A stretch of DNA of 25,534 nt from an uncultured Mediterraneibacter sp. (GCF_934309415.1 NZ_CAKRDI010000038.1:1-25534); one strand, 5' to 3'. Positions 8,315 through 16,900 are shown, counted from the stretch's first letter. The notes: a model not told the origin generated them from the letters alone. A program made the numbers and translations.

Positions 8315-9505
8315 TTATGATAACTTACTTGCTGTAGTATTTTTTACTCCCAGAATTCCAATAACCAGCAATACCGGAAATATAATTCCTGCAAGAATTC
8401 CCAGTTTCAGATTCTCAGACATCATACTGAAAACTGCTCCTACCAGTGTCGGTCCTCCGGAACAACCCAGATCTCCCGCAAGAGCCAGTAACGCAAACAA
8501 CGCTGTACCTCCATTTCTGATAGAAGCTGATGCCATACTGAACGTTCCCGGCCACATGATTCCAACAGACAATCCACAGATACCACAACCAATCAAAGAA
8601 AACACCGAAGATGGTGATAAAGAAATAATCAGATAAGACAGAATACACAGAACACTGCTGCCCAGCATAAATTTCTTCAGATTAATCCTATCCCCAAATT
8701 TTCCATAGAAGGCTCTGGCACTTCCCATTAACAGTGCAAACATCATCGGTCCTGCCAGATCTCCGATCGTCTTACTTACATGCAGTCCCATTTCCGCAAA
8801 AGTAGAAGCCCACTGACTCACCGCCTGCTCACTCGCACCGGCACACATCATCATCAACATCAGAACCCAGAACAGTCTGTTCTTAAACAGCTCTCCCATT
8901 GACAGCCCCTGTTCTCCTTCTTCAATCAGCGACGCGATCGGTACTTTCGTAAAAACAACCGCGTTCACAATCGGTATAACCGCCCACAGACATGCAAGAA
9001 TTTTCCAATGTGCAATTCCAACAAATTTAAAGAAACAGGTGGATAACAGCACTACTCCCACATGCCCCCAGCAGTAAAAGGAATGAAGCAGACTCATTGC
9101 CTTTTCTTTATTATCTGTCGGACAGCTCTCAATAATCGGACTGATCAGTACTTCGATCAAACCTCCTCCAACTGCATAGATCACAACTGCCGTCAGAAGT
9201 CCTGCAAACGCAGACGGAAACAGCTCCGGCAGAATCACCAGACTCAAAAGTCCTGCTGCTGAAAAAATATGTGCCATTACCGCCGAAGCTCTGTAACCAA
9301 TCTTATCCACAAAGCCTGCTGATAACAGGTCAATTATCAACTGAATCCCAAAGTTGATTGTGATTAACATTGTAATCTGACTCAGTGGAATCTGATACGT
9401 CTTTTCAAATGTCAAAAAAAGTAACGGTACAAAATTATTAACAATTGCCTGTACAATATAGCCTGTGAAGCAGGCATACATGGTGTTCTGATAATTCTTT
9501 TTCAT
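8315..9505 (-). CDS. MFS transporter
   Basis: This 396-residue protein has about 12 hydrophobic segments in two halves with a polar central loop (IEEGEQGLSMGELFKNRLFW), as in major facilitator superfamily carriers. The loop after segment 2 reads GFVDKIGYRAS, a variant of the MFS motif A. Substrate is unknown; the overall pattern resembles FucP-like sugar carriers. The ribosome site is weak (GAAGATAAGCAG before ATG), so translation may be low or the true start may lie downstream. It is a single gene, closed by the terminator at 8201-8249, and it is not clearly linked to its neighbours. Confidence 0.85.
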   Translation of the reverse strand: MKKNYQNTMYACFTGYIVQAIVNNFVPLLFLTFEKTYQIPLSQITMLITINFGIQLIIDLLSAGFVDKIGYRASAVMAHIFSAAGLLSLVILPELFPSAFAGLLTAVVIYAVGGGLIEVLISPIIESCPTDNKEKAMSLLHSFYCWGHVGVVLLSTCFFKFVGIAHWKILACLWAVIPIVNAVVFTKVPIASLIEEGEQGLSMGELFKNRLFWVLMLMMMCAGASEQAVSQWASTFAEMGLHVSKTIGDLAGPMMFALLMGSARAFYGKFGDRINLKKFMLGSSVLCILSYLIISLSPSSVFSLIGCGICGLSVGIMWPGTFSMASASIRNGGTALFALLALAGDLGCSGGPTLVGAVFSMMSENLKLGILAGIIFPVLLVIGILGVKNTTASKLS

Positions 9506-9613
9506 ACTGCTTATCTTCCATCACCATTAAATGATGTTTCTCTTCCTCTCGTTATAATACTCACTCATCTACATATACTCCTACTCCCGAAATTGTTATT
9601 CTGTTTTCCAAAC

Positions 9614-9895
9614 CTATTTTTTGAATAGTTCTGAGTGCGTACCAAGCCTGTAAAGCATGAGTACTAAAACATTATTCTGAATCTCATAAATGAGCAACCA
9701 ATCTGGCTCAATGTGACACTCACGAGTACCTTTATAGTTGCCTGTAAGATCATGATCCCTGTATTTTGCTTCCAGCGTACCGCCATTTGCCAAAATGTCG
9801 ATTACCTCAAACAGCTTATCAAGATTCTTGTTTTGCTTTTTGGCAAGCTTCAAATCTTTTTTAAACTGATTGGTAAACTGAATATCATACTTCAT
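9614..9895 (-). CDS. yafQ: YafQ-family toxin (mRNA interferase)
   Basis: This is a 93-residue RelE/ParE-fold protein. His48, His61, Asp65 and His87 sit at almost the same spacing as the His50, His63, Asp67 and His87 catalytic set of Escherichia coli YafQ, a ribosome-dependent endoribonuclease. It overlaps the antitoxin gene by four bases (ATGA), the usual translational coupling of such pairs. All key residues are present, so the toxin appears intact. The family role is growth inhibition when the antitoxin is degraded. Confidence 0.9.
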   Translation of the reverse strand: MKYDIQFTNQFKKDLKLAKKQNKNLDKLFEVIDILANGGTLEAKYRDHDLTGNYKGTRECHIEPDWLLIYEIQNNVLVLMLYRLGTHSELFKK

Positions 9896-10164
9896 ACGTC
9901 CAATGCTGCCTTAAGTTCATCCATGCTGGAATATCGTGGAGCAGAAGGATCATTCATCATCTTTCTGCCTTCCTCAATGGCAGCGGCTGTAGTATCATTC
10001 GCTACTTCCAATTTTAATTCAAAAGGAATACCATGCTCACGGATAGCGGTTCTCAAGAACATATTTACAGCAGTTGTCATATTCAGGCCAAGTTCATTGA
10101 AGATTGCCTCTGCCTGATCTTTGATTGCCTTGTCTGTACGAATATTTAAATTAGTTGTTGCCAT
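9892..10164 (-). CDS. dinJ: DinJ/RelB-family antitoxin
   Basis: This 90-residue protein starts ATTNLNIRTDKAIKDQ, the ribbon-helix-helix DNA-binding end of DinJ/RelB antitoxins; the C-terminal half wraps the toxin in known pairs. I place the start at ATG 10164 because GGAGGTG ends six bases ahead; the ATG at 10179 overlaps that ribosome site. The protein should bind the palindrome at 10183-10195 and repress its own operon. Confidence 0.9.
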   Translation of the reverse strand: MATTNLNIRTDKAIKDQAEAIFNELGLNMTTAVNMFLRTAIREHGIPFELKLEVANDTTAAAIEEGRKMMNDPSAPRYSSMDELKAALDV

Positions 10165-10182
10165 ACAGAACACCTCCATTCA

Positions 10183-10216
10183 AGTATAATATACTCAAAT
10201 ATTCGTTTAATGTCAA
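10183..10216 (-). promoter_or_regulatory. Toxin-antitoxin promoter with overlapping operator
   Basis: On the minus strand TTGACA (10216-10211) is followed after 17 bases by TATATT (10193-10188). The palindrome AGTATA-A-TATACT (10183-10195) covers this -10 box. That layout suits self-repression by the DinJ antitoxin. Confidence 0.7.
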
Positions 10217-10274
10217 TACATTGTCATTATATTTAGTTCTTAAAACAGTTTTCAGGTTACTTTTATTGTCTTGC

Positions 10275-10300
10275 AAATCTCCTGAAAAAGGGAGGTTTTT
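10275..10300 (+). terminator. Small terminator-like hairpin between sdpI and the toxin-antitoxin genes
   Basis: AAATCTCC (10275-10282) pairs with GGAGGTTT (10291-10298), with one wobble, followed by TTTTT on the plus strand. Its T-run lies on the plus strand, yet both neighbouring genes are on the minus strand, so it could only end an antisense transcript. For sdpI read-through it would be a bare hairpin. Assignment is weak. Confidence 0.35.
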
Positions 10301-10332
10301 ATTAAAAACTTTTTACTAGTCAGAGCTATTCA

Positions 10333-10986
10333 TCAGATATGTTTATATTTATACAGCCAGTAAGAATATCCCATTGTCAGGAATGATCCACCAAAAATAA
10401 GAACCATAATAATCACAAACGCCACATTCTCTCCGATCAGATTTACAAGAAGTCCGATAATTATGCACACAATTCCAGTTACAACATAAACTTTTCCACC
10501 AAAACGATGTGTTCTGATCCAGTTTTCTTCGCTGTTCAAAGCCCACGGCACTTTAATTCCAACAGTATAATTCTTTTTCAGCTTCGGCATATAATTTCCA
10601 AGTAAAACGAAAAATGCTCCCAACAGTACCAGGATAATCTCAACCATATTCACCTTAAAACCAAGTGCGATCAGGTAGATAGCTACATTCATCACCAATG
10701 ACAATACCGGTATAAGCCAGATTACAACCATCATCGGTTTACGGTGAATCGCTTTTTTACGCGGATCAATCGATGTCATAACCAGCAGAAATAACTGCAT
10801 TGCTGCACAAAAACATGGCATAAAGAATACTGCTCTTGCCTTAGATTCCCATCCATCCACTTCACCATTAATCCCCCAGTGCATCGGAACTTGATCTGGC
10901 AGTTTGCTCCATAAAAGCAATCCCAGCAGAATCGGCAAAAGTGTAACCACGATTGTAAGAAGTCCCATCTTTTTATAATTTTTCAT
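10333..10986 (-). CDS. sdpI: SdpI-family membrane protein
   Basis: This 217-residue protein has about six membrane segments. It starts with the DUF1648 unit (segments around residues 8-25, then PDQVPMHWGINGEVDGW) and continues into the SdpI C-terminal region with the loop NYTVGIKVPWALNSEENW. In Bacillus subtilis SdpI gives immunity to the SdpC toxin and sequesters SdpR at the membrane. No sdpABC toxin genes are present here, so it may give cross-immunity or sense envelope stress. It overlaps the ArsR-type gene by four bases, so the two are translationally coupled. Confidence 0.9.
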   Translation of the reverse strand: MKNYKKMGLLTIVVTLLPILLGLLLWSKLPDQVPMHWGINGEVDGWESKARAVFFMPCFCAAMQLFLLVMTSIDPRKKAIHRKPMMVVIWLIPVLSLVMNVAIYLIALGFKVNMVEIILVLLGAFFVLLGNYMPKLKKNYTVGIKVPWALNSEENWIRTHRFGGKVYVVTGIVCIIIGLLVNLIGENVAFVIIMVLIFGGSFLTMGYSYWLYKYKHI

Positions 10987-11255
10987 TTCTTTGCATCTCC
11001 CTTCAATTCAGATAACCAAACCATAAGTTCTTCCACTACCGTCAGATTCAGATCATAATAGATGAAATTCTTTTTTCTTGTCTCAGAAATCAGATCTGCT
11101 TTTTTCAAAATCTTCAGATGATACGAAACCGTCGCCTGAGTCATATCAAAATGCCCCGCAATCTCACCTGCTGAAAGTGCCCCATCTTTCAACAATTCCA
11201 GAATCTCTCTACGCACCGGATCCGACAACGCCTTAAATGTCTCCGCAAATGCCAA
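10983..11255 (-). CDS. sdpR: ArsR/SdpR-family autorepressor
   Basis: This 90-residue winged-helix protein contains ALSDPVRREILELLKDG and the recognition helix region MTQATVSYHLKILKKADLI. No ArsR metal-binding Cys pair is seen, which fits the SdpR branch. The start is a TTG at 11255, chosen because GGGGAGG lies five bases before it. The operator-like repeats at 11280-11317 lie directly upstream, consistent with self-repression relieved when SdpI captures the repressor, as known for Bacillus subtilis. Confidence 0.9.
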   Translation of the reverse strand: MAFAETFKALSDPVRREILELLKDGALSAGEIAGHFDMTQATVSYHLKILKKADLISETRKKNFIYYDLNLTVVEELMVWLSELKGDAKK

Positions 11256-11279
11256 ATAATCCTCCCCTTTCTTTGAAAC

Positions 11280-11317
11280 TATTTAGATATTTTTCTAATT
11301 AGACGTTTATCTAAATA
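11280..11317. promoter_or_regulatory. Candidate SdpR operator array
   Basis: TATTTAGATA (11280-11289) and TATCTAAATA (11308-11317) are perfect 10-bp inverted arms. A third palindrome TCTAATTAGA (11294-11303) lies between them. TCTAA-type half-sites are thus repeated on near helical spacing right before the ArsR gene, as expected for a winged-helix dimer repressor. Confidence 0.65.
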
Positions 11318-11363
11318 TAGCTCCTGAATATCGATTTGTCAACTGAAAACCACTTATTTTTAT

Positions 11364-11392
11364 TTGACATTTTTTTCGTTTATCGTTATTCT
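11364..11392 (+). promoter_or_regulatory. Sigma-A type promoter of the SseB-like gene
   Basis: TTGACA (11364-11369), a 17-base spacer, and TATTCT (11387-11392) make a good housekeeping promoter. It starts a leader of roughly 48 bases before the ATG at 11448. Confidence 0.7.
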
Positions 11393-11447
11393 AATTTTAT
11401 GAAAATTTCAAGCAGAATACAGAATGTATGCGAAAGGATTTTATATT

Positions 11448-11876
11448 ATGAACAACAGCTCATCCTCAAACAAAATCGACAAAGGTTTACAGCACAACGA
11501 TCAGATTGAAACTGCCATTGCTGCCCTTCAGCAGGAACCAACACAGGAAATGCTCGCACATGCACTCACTGTCATCCGTAGACGTATGAAAGACAACGGT
11601 CAGTTCATCATCGCCGTAGAACCTCCTTCAGGCGATAATCAGATAAAACTTCAGGCAACACGTACTTCTGACGGCAAACTCTGGTGGACCGCTTTCACCA
11701 GTTTCGAAGAAGAGCTCAAAGGCGGCGGAAGCGTAATGTCCACTTTCCTGACTGACATCGATAAACTGTTTCAATCTGCTCTCGAAGTTAATGAAATCCA
11801 GGGAATCATCATCAATCCCTGGAACCGCACAATCATGCTGGATAAATCACTGATTCAGATTACACTTGGAGAGTAA
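11448..11876 (+). CDS. SseB N-terminal domain-like protein
   Basis: This 142-residue cytoplasmic protein has no signal or membrane segment. The ATG at 11448 is preferred over that at 11424 because AAAGGA lies nine bases before it. The core (IKLQATRTSDGKLWWTAFTS, then EIQGIIINPWNRTIML) resembles the SseB N-terminal domain, a small alpha/beta fold common in Firmicutes and of unclear biochemical role. A polar, Ser/Asn-rich start (about 20 residues) precedes the domain. It has its own promoter and is divergent from sdpRI. Function is not established. Confidence 0.65.
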   Translation: MNNSSSSNKIDKGLQHNDQIETAIAALQQEPTQEMLAHALTVIRRRMKDNGQFIIAVEPPSGDNQIKLQATRTSDGKLWWTAFTSFEEELKGGGSVMSTFLTDIDKLFQSALEVNEIQGIIINPWNRTIMLDKSLIQITLGE

Positions 11877-11904
11877 GACAGACTACATTTTAACCAAAAC
11901 AATA

Positions 11905-11945
11905 AGACACAGAATCTTTTGAAAATCTTCAAAATTTCTGTGTCT
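11905..11945. terminator. Hairpin at the convergent SseB/aldehyde dehydrogenase junction
   Basis: AGACACAGAA (11905-11914) pairs perfectly with TTCTGTGTCT (11936-11945), and an inner stem TTTTGAA/TTCAAAA extends it to about 17 bp with small bulges. There is only a loose T-rich tail on either strand, so termination strength is uncertain, but position between convergent units supports the role. Confidence 0.6.
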
Positions 11946-11989
11946 GTCTATAATTAAAAGTGTTGCACTCAATTATTTATTTTCAAATT

Positions 11990-12103
<114 letters not shown>

Positions 12104-12119
12104 TTATTTCTAACTATTA

Positions 12120-13607
12120 TTACTTAGCCGGATAAAATCCTGACGGAGTCTCCTGCAAATTGATCATGATATTCTTTGTCTGGCTGTAAGCATCCAGAAT
12201 AGACTTATCATTTTCACGGCCGATTCCTGACTGCTTATATCCTCCAAACGGAGCTCCTTCCGGAATCTGATTATATGTATTCACCCATACACGACCTGTT
12301 TCAATGTTCTGCGCCACACGAAGTGCCCGGTTCAGATTCTTCGTCCATACTGCTCCGCCAAGCCCATAAGAAGAATCATTTGCCATCTCCACTACTTCTT
12401 CCTCTGTTTTAAATTTGATCACAACTGCTACAGGTCCAAAGATTTCCTCCTGTGCCACACACATATCATTCGTTACACCTGTGATCAGTGTCGGCTGGAT
12501 AAAGCTTCCCTTATCACATCCATTTTCTGTATAATAATCACCACCGCAGGCAACTGTGGCTCCTTCCTGTTTTGCGATTTCCACATAAGAAAGGATCTTT
12601 TCTGCCTGTCGTTTATTCACCTGCGCTCCCATCTGAGTCGCCGGATCCAGCGGATCACCCACATTCACTTTACCGAATGCATCTACAAGTGCTGCAACAA
12701 ATTTATCATAAATATTTTCATGTACGAATACTCTGGATCCGGCACAGCACACCTGACCCTGATTGAAAAGAATTCCAAGCTGTACTCCATCCACTGCCAT
12801 ATCCCAGTCACAATCATCGAAAATGATATTTGCACTCTTTCCACCCAGTTCCAATGTAGCAGGAATTAATTTCTCTGCTGCTGCCTTTGCAATATTTTTT
12901 CCGATTTCTGTGGAACCTGTAAAAGCAAGCTTGCAAAGATCCGGATGCTCCAATAAATATTGTCCTGATTTACTTCCTGAACCAGTAACCAGATTTAAAA
13001 CACCTGCCGGAAGCAGATCCTGGATCAGTTCTGTGAAAACAAGCATACTCAGCGATGTTGTAGAAGATGGTTTAAATACCACACAGTTGCCTGCTGCCAG
13101 CGCCGGTGCAAGTTTCCATGCTGCCATCAGAAATGGAAAATTCCAAGGTACAATCTGACCAACAACACCGATTGGCTCACGGAGCACCAGGCTCATCATG
13201 TTTCCATCCAGTACAGAAGCTGTACCCTCATCTGTGCGTATCAAACTTGCATAATAACGGAAATGTCGAACAGAATACGGCACATCAATTGCAGAAGTCT
13301 CACGAATTGGCTTTCCATTATCCATCGTTTCTACTGTTGCCAGCCAGGATGCATTTTCTTCAATTCTGTCTGCAATCTGTTCCAATATTGCCGCACGTTG
13401 TTCTTTTGTTGTATTTTTCCATGCAGGATATGCCTGCCATGCTGCTTTTACCGCCTCATCCACATCTTCTCTGGTTGCCTCAGCGCACCGTGCCAGAATT
13501 ACTCCATTTGCCGGATTCTTACTGGTATACTCTGCTCCATCAGAAGCCGTTCTCCACTGTCCATTGATATATAATCCATAAGATTCTTTTAAAGTTTGCT
13601 GACTCAT
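12120..13607 (-). CDS. NAD(P)-dependent aldehyde dehydrogenase
   Basis: From the ATG at 13607 (MSQQTLKESYG) this is 495 residues, the standard size; AAGGAGGT just before it decides against the longer upstream reading. All family marks are present: PWNFP (154-158), Lys179, the general base Glu253 in LELGGK, and catalytic Cys287 in GQVCCAGSR. The site matching Glu195 of mammalian ALDH2, which selects NAD, reads Ser182 (KPSS), so NADP may be accepted; that is inference. The enzyme oxidises an aldehyde to an acid in the cytoplasm. It is divergent from a MocR regulator that is its likely controller. Substrate is unknown. Confidence 0.93.
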   Translation of the reverse strand: MSQQTLKESYGLYINGQWRTASDGAEYTSKNPANGVILARCAEATREDVDEAVKAAWQAYPAWKNTTKEQRAAILEQIADRIEENASWLATVETMDNGKPIRETSAIDVPYSVRHFRYYASLIRTDEGTASVLDGNMMSLVLREPIGVVGQIVPWNFPFLMAAWKLAPALAAGNCVVFKPSSTTSLSMLVFTELIQDLLPAGVLNLVTGSGSKSGQYLLEHPDLCKLAFTGSTEIGKNIAKAAAEKLIPATLELGGKSANIIFDDCDWDMAVDGVQLGILFNQGQVCCAGSRVFVHENIYDKFVAALVDAFGKVNVGDPLDPATQMGAQVNKRQAEKILSYVEIAKQEGATVACGGDYYTENGCDKGSFIQPTLITGVTNDMCVAQEEIFGPVAVVIKFKTEEEVVEMANDSSYGLGGAVWTKNLNRALRVAQNIETGRVWVNTYNQIPEGAPFGGYKQSGIGRENDKSILDAYSQTKNIMINLQETPSGFYPAK

Positions 13608-13661
13608 AATTTTGTACCTCCTTGATGTTTCCACGATGATACGGCCGTTTGATTCAATCGC

Positions 13662-13717
13662 TTTACTTTTGTTTGTGCCTTTATTATAATAAAATCTGAT
13701 ACCAATAAAATAACCAA
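13662..13717. promoter_or_regulatory. Overlapping divergent promoters of mocR-type gene and aldehyde dehydrogenase
   Basis: Rightward, TTTACT (13662-13667), 17 bases, and TATAAT (13685-13690) form a promoter for the regulator. The palindrome ATTATAAT also gives a leftward TATAAT (13688-13683), but no good -35 box is in reach, which suggests the dehydrogenase needs an activator. ACCAA repeats at 13701-13705 and 13713-13717 lie in the leftward -35 area, about one helical turn apart, and could be MocR contact sites. Confidence 0.55.
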
Positions 13718-13745
13718 AACAATTATTTTTAAAGGAACCAGATTC

Positions 13746-15140
13746 ATGTTGACTTATAATTTTGAAGAACGAAAAAATCAATCAAAATACGAATATCTGT
13801 ATCAATGTCTCAAATCAGATATTCTGAATGGGAAAATCGCAGAAGGCGATAAAATGCCGTCAAAACGCGAATTAGCAGCATCTAACAATATTAGTATCAA
13901 GACGGTAATGAATGCTTACGACCAGTTGATCATGGAAGGATATCTTGCCTCAAGAGAACGGAGTGGATATTATGTGGTATCCAATTTTAACCCTACTCTT
14001 AGATACCAGAATATTCAGGTCGCCCAGCCCTCTCCGGAAGAAAATGAAAATTGGATCGCAGATTTTACCGCAAATACAACCGTATATGAAAAATTCCCTT
14101 TCTCAATGTGGACCAAAGCAATGCGTCAGGTACTCGCTGATTACAATATTGAATTAATGAAACGTGGTGAATTTTTAGGAAGCAGAGAATTAAGAATTGA
14201 AATAGCCAAACATTTATACCACACAAGAAGTATGATCGTATCCCCTGACTGCATTATCATCGGCACCGGAATCGAATATCTATATTCAAAACTAATTGGA
14301 CTGCTGCCCCAAAATTCCATTTATGCGGTAGAAAATCCGGGGTATCGAAAAATCCCTCATATTTACGATGAGTATGGTGTTAAATGGACCTGGAACAGTA
14401 TGGATAAGGATGGGATTCACATGAGCAGTCTGCAAAATAGTGGTGCTACGATCGTTCACACTTCTCCTGAACACCATTATCCACTCGGAACTGTCATGAC
14501 AGCAAAAAGACGTCAGGAATTACTAAAATGGCTGGAAGACGACTCTAACCGTTATATTATTGAAGATGACTATGACTGTGAATTCCGTTATCGCGGACGC
14601 CCGATTTCTGCCTTATACAGTCTGGATCGAAGTGGACGCGTCATCTATATGAATACGTTCAGTAAGACATTGAGTCCTGCAATTCGGATCAGCTATATGA
14701 TTCTCCCGGAAAAACTGTTAAATACTTATATTAGTTCCGCAAATTTTTTCTCCAATACTTCTTCTAATCTGGAGCAATATACACTTGCAAGATTCATTCA
14801 CGACGGTTATTTTGACCGCCATTTGAACCGGCTGCGTAAGTATTATCATGCCCAGGGCGAACAGCTGGCCGGAATTATTCGCAACACTCCTGCTATTCCA
14901 AGTACGGAAATCAGTGGAATAGACAGCGGTACCCATCTGCTTGTCTGGCTGGCTACTGCTTTGTCCGACGCTGAAATCAAGGAAAAAGCAGCCGAATTGA
15001 AAATCAATCTGTGTTGTCTTTCTGAATTTTGTATCGGTAATATCACAGAATATCAACATATTCTCGTTCTGAATTACTCCAATATGGATGCCTGCAAAAT
15101 GCAGGAAGTTATTACTTTACTGAGTGAAATATTTAAATAA
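13746..15140 (+). CDS. MocR-family regulator (GntR winged helix fused to PLP aminotransferase fold)
   Basis: The protein is 464 residues. Residues ~14-78 form a GntR winged helix (PSKRELAASNNISIKTVMNAY), and ~105-460 an aminotransferase class I fold. The cofactor Lys is 307 in FSKTLSPAIRIS, and the Asp holding the pyridine nitrogen lies in EDDYDCEFRY (273-282). The usual HQYPTG is HHYPLG here. Such regulators bind PLP, and often an amino acid or amine, to switch a divergent gene. This one probably controls the aldehyde dehydrogenase. AAAGGA precedes the ATG by nine bases. Confidence 0.9.
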   Translation: MLTYNFEERKNQSKYEYLYQCLKSDILNGKIAEGDKMPSKRELAASNNISIKTVMNAYDQLIMEGYLASRERSGYYVVSNFNPTLRYQNIQVAQPSPEENENWIADFTANTTVYEKFPFSMWTKAMRQVLADYNIELMKRGEFLGSRELRIEIAKHLYHTRSMIVSPDCIIIGTGIEYLYSKLIGLLPQNSIYAVENPGYRKIPHIYDEYGVKWTWNSMDKDGIHMSSLQNSGATIVHTSPEHHYPLGTVMTAKRRQELLKWLEDDSNRYIIEDDYDCEFRYRGRPISALYSLDRSGRVIYMNTFSKTLSPAIRISYMILPEKLLNTYISSANFFSNTSSNLEQYTLARFIHDGYFDRHLNRLRKYYHAQGEQLAGIIRNTPAIPSTEISGIDSGTHLLVWLATALSDAEIKEKAAELKINLCCLSEFCIGNITEYQHILVLNYSNMDACKMQEVITLLSEIFK

Positions 15141-15142
15141 AA

Positions 15143-15191
15143 GAAAAGACGGAATCGTCTGTAATCTTACAAACGATTTCGTCTTCTTTCT
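15143..15191. terminator. Bidirectional terminator
   Basis: AAAGACGGAATCGT and ACGATTTCGTCTTC form a long stem with an inner TGTAA/TTACA. T-rich tracts follow on both strands (TCTTCTTTC rightward, TTTTCTTTTATTT leftward). It separates the convergent regulator and AAA-ATPase genes. Confidence 0.8.
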
Positions 15192-15229
15192 ATATGGCAT
15201 AATAATTAATTATTTCTTTCCATAATCAA

Positions 15230-16795
15230 CTACACAACCACCTCGACAATTTTCCTATTATCCACTTTAATTTCTTTTATCCCAGTCTTCTTGTTCTTAT
15301 TAAAATTAAAACTCAGCAGATAACCTTTTTCCAGATGATAGTATTCCAAATACTCTGCCAGCTGTTTTTCACCTCTTCTATTGTACTCATTGCCATGCCA
15401 GATTTTTAACTCTATCACATACTGTCTCCCAAGATAATCAACAATAATATCCGTTCTTGTCTGATCTCTTGTCTGTGCTTCGATATAATAATTTCCCGTT
15501 CCATTAATGATTGGTTTTAAATAAAGCAAAAATAACCGACGTCCATTTTCTTCTACAAATGCGTCTGTATTTTCGCCATAGATGTCGTGGAAATGAACCA
15601 TAAATTTTTCAAGAATCAGATCCATATTCAGAATACCTTCATTGATAAACTGATTTTTATCACGTTCTCCTGACTGATAGATTGCACTGCTTGTCAGTTC
15701 TTCTGACAGGAATAAATTATATAAACGTGTTTCAAAAATCCGGTTAGCAATAACAGCCTGACCATCCTTTTCTTTAATAAATCCAAACATCGTTCCAATA
15801 TCCATCGCAAAGTTATCCGGATTATAAGGATATGATTCCCCACGGAACAAAATTGCATATAACATATCCCGCAGTTCAGGATAATCCATAATCTTTTTCC
15901 GAAGATCATCAAATAATGTGTTGGCTTCTTTTAAAAGAATTTTCACAGCTTCTGCCACGCCCTGTCTTGTCCAGTTCCGATTACATCTTTCATCAATTAA
16001 TTTACAGATTTTTGATACAAGATACGGATAGCCTGAAGTATATTCATAAATCACTTCCGCAATCTCTTTTACAGATATTGTGCATTCATGCTCTCCTCTG
16101 TACTCTTCAAGCATACTTGCGATATCTTCCACTGTAAAGCTCATATCCACACTGAACTCAGCCGCTATATTCCATGGACTGTTCATCTGATGTTCATAAT
16201 CTTCCCTGATTCGGTGTTTCAGATTTTTAATATCGTATACTCCCGCCAAAATCACAGACTGAAATACAGGTCTTGTATTTCTCTTTAAAAATTTACTTCG
16301 TAACATTCCGAGAAAATCTATAAACACTTTATGATTACTTGCCTGATCTACTTCATCAATCATCAATACAACAGGGATCTCAGAATTTCTGCAGATATCA
16401 GATATCAGATTTGATAAACTCATCATATCTTCTATCTTATTTTGCTTCACGCTATCAATAATAACCTGCTTCACTTTCTCATCAAGTGTCGGAACTTCTT
16501 CATAAATTACTGTATCATACAGAAGCTCACACAATGTCCTACAAAATGCAGATTCACTTTCAAATGCAGATTCTCCCAAACCTTCAAAGCTGATAAAAAA
16601 TACAGTATATTGGTCTTTGAGATATTTGACCAGCATATTTAATGTTGTTGTTTTCCCATACTGTCTTGCCCTGTTTATCACGAAGTATTTTTTCTCATCT
16701 ACCAGTTGTTTTATCTCAGCCAGTTTTGAGTCTATATTAACCATATAATGTTCATCCGGATAGCAAATTCCATTTACATTAAATGTTCTGCTCAC
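15230..16795 (-). CDS. AAA-ATPase / PD-(D/E)XK nuclease-like protein, function unknown
   Basis: This 521-residue protein (GTG start at 16795, because AGGTG lies six bases before it; a GTG three codons earlier is possible) has an AAA-type ATPase half and a nuclease-like tail. The P-loop is the variant RARQYGKTT (about 42-50), the Walker B is VVLMIDEVD (about 142-150), and the C-terminal PD-(D/E)XK core is Asp449 then Glu462-x-Lys464 (TDIIVDYLG, then VIELKIW). This architecture (AAA-like plus DUF1703) is common in multiple copies in gut Firmicutes and Bacteroidetes and has no settled role. It is a lone, AT-rich gene with a palindromic repeat upstream, hinting at horizontal transfer. Motifs appear intact. 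Confidence 0.85.
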   Translation of the reverse strand: MSRTFNVNGICYPDEHYMVNIDSKLAEIKQLVDEKKYFVINRARQYGKTTTLNMLVKYLKDQYTVFFISFEGLGESAFESESAFCRTLCELLYDTVIYEEVPTLDEKVKQVIIDSVKQNKIEDMMSLSNLISDICRNSEIPVVLMIDEVDQASNHKVFIDFLGMLRSKFLKRNTRPVFQSVILAGVYDIKNLKHRIREDYEHQMNSPWNIAAEFSVDMSFTVEDIASMLEEYRGEHECTISVKEIAEVIYEYTSGYPYLVSKICKLIDERCNRNWTRQGVAEAVKILLKEANTLFDDLRKKIMDYPELRDMLYAILFRGESYPYNPDNFAMDIGTMFGFIKEKDGQAVIANRIFETRLYNLFLSEELTSSAIYQSGERDKNQFINEGILNMDLILEKFMVHFHDIYGENTDAFVEENGRRLFLLYLKPIINGTGNYYIEAQTRDQTRTDIIVDYLGRQYVIELKIWHGNEYNRRGEKQLAEYLEYYHLEKGYLLSFNFNKNKKTGIKEIKVDNRKIVEVVV

Positions 16796-16862
16796 AACAT
16801 TCACCTGCTTTCTCTGATTCCACTTTCTGTGAACTATATCGACAATTGAACAACTACTGATT

Positions 16863-16890
16863 GTTACTGTTCACAGATAACCTGTAAACA
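16863..16890. repeat. Dyad motif, copy 2 (half-degenerate)
   Basis: This copy matches 4774-4801 at 26 of 28 bases. Here the second arm is lost after AAACA, so the full dyad is broken. It lies between the AAA-ATPase start and the VOC stop. Confidence 0.6.
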
Positions 16891-16900
16891 TCAGCATTCC

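Noticed and set aside
13106..13574. Open frames of 100-150 codons on the plus strand
   Set aside because: They lie wholly antisense to the intact aldehyde dehydrogenase, have no ribosome site and show Cys/His-rich, unnatural composition.
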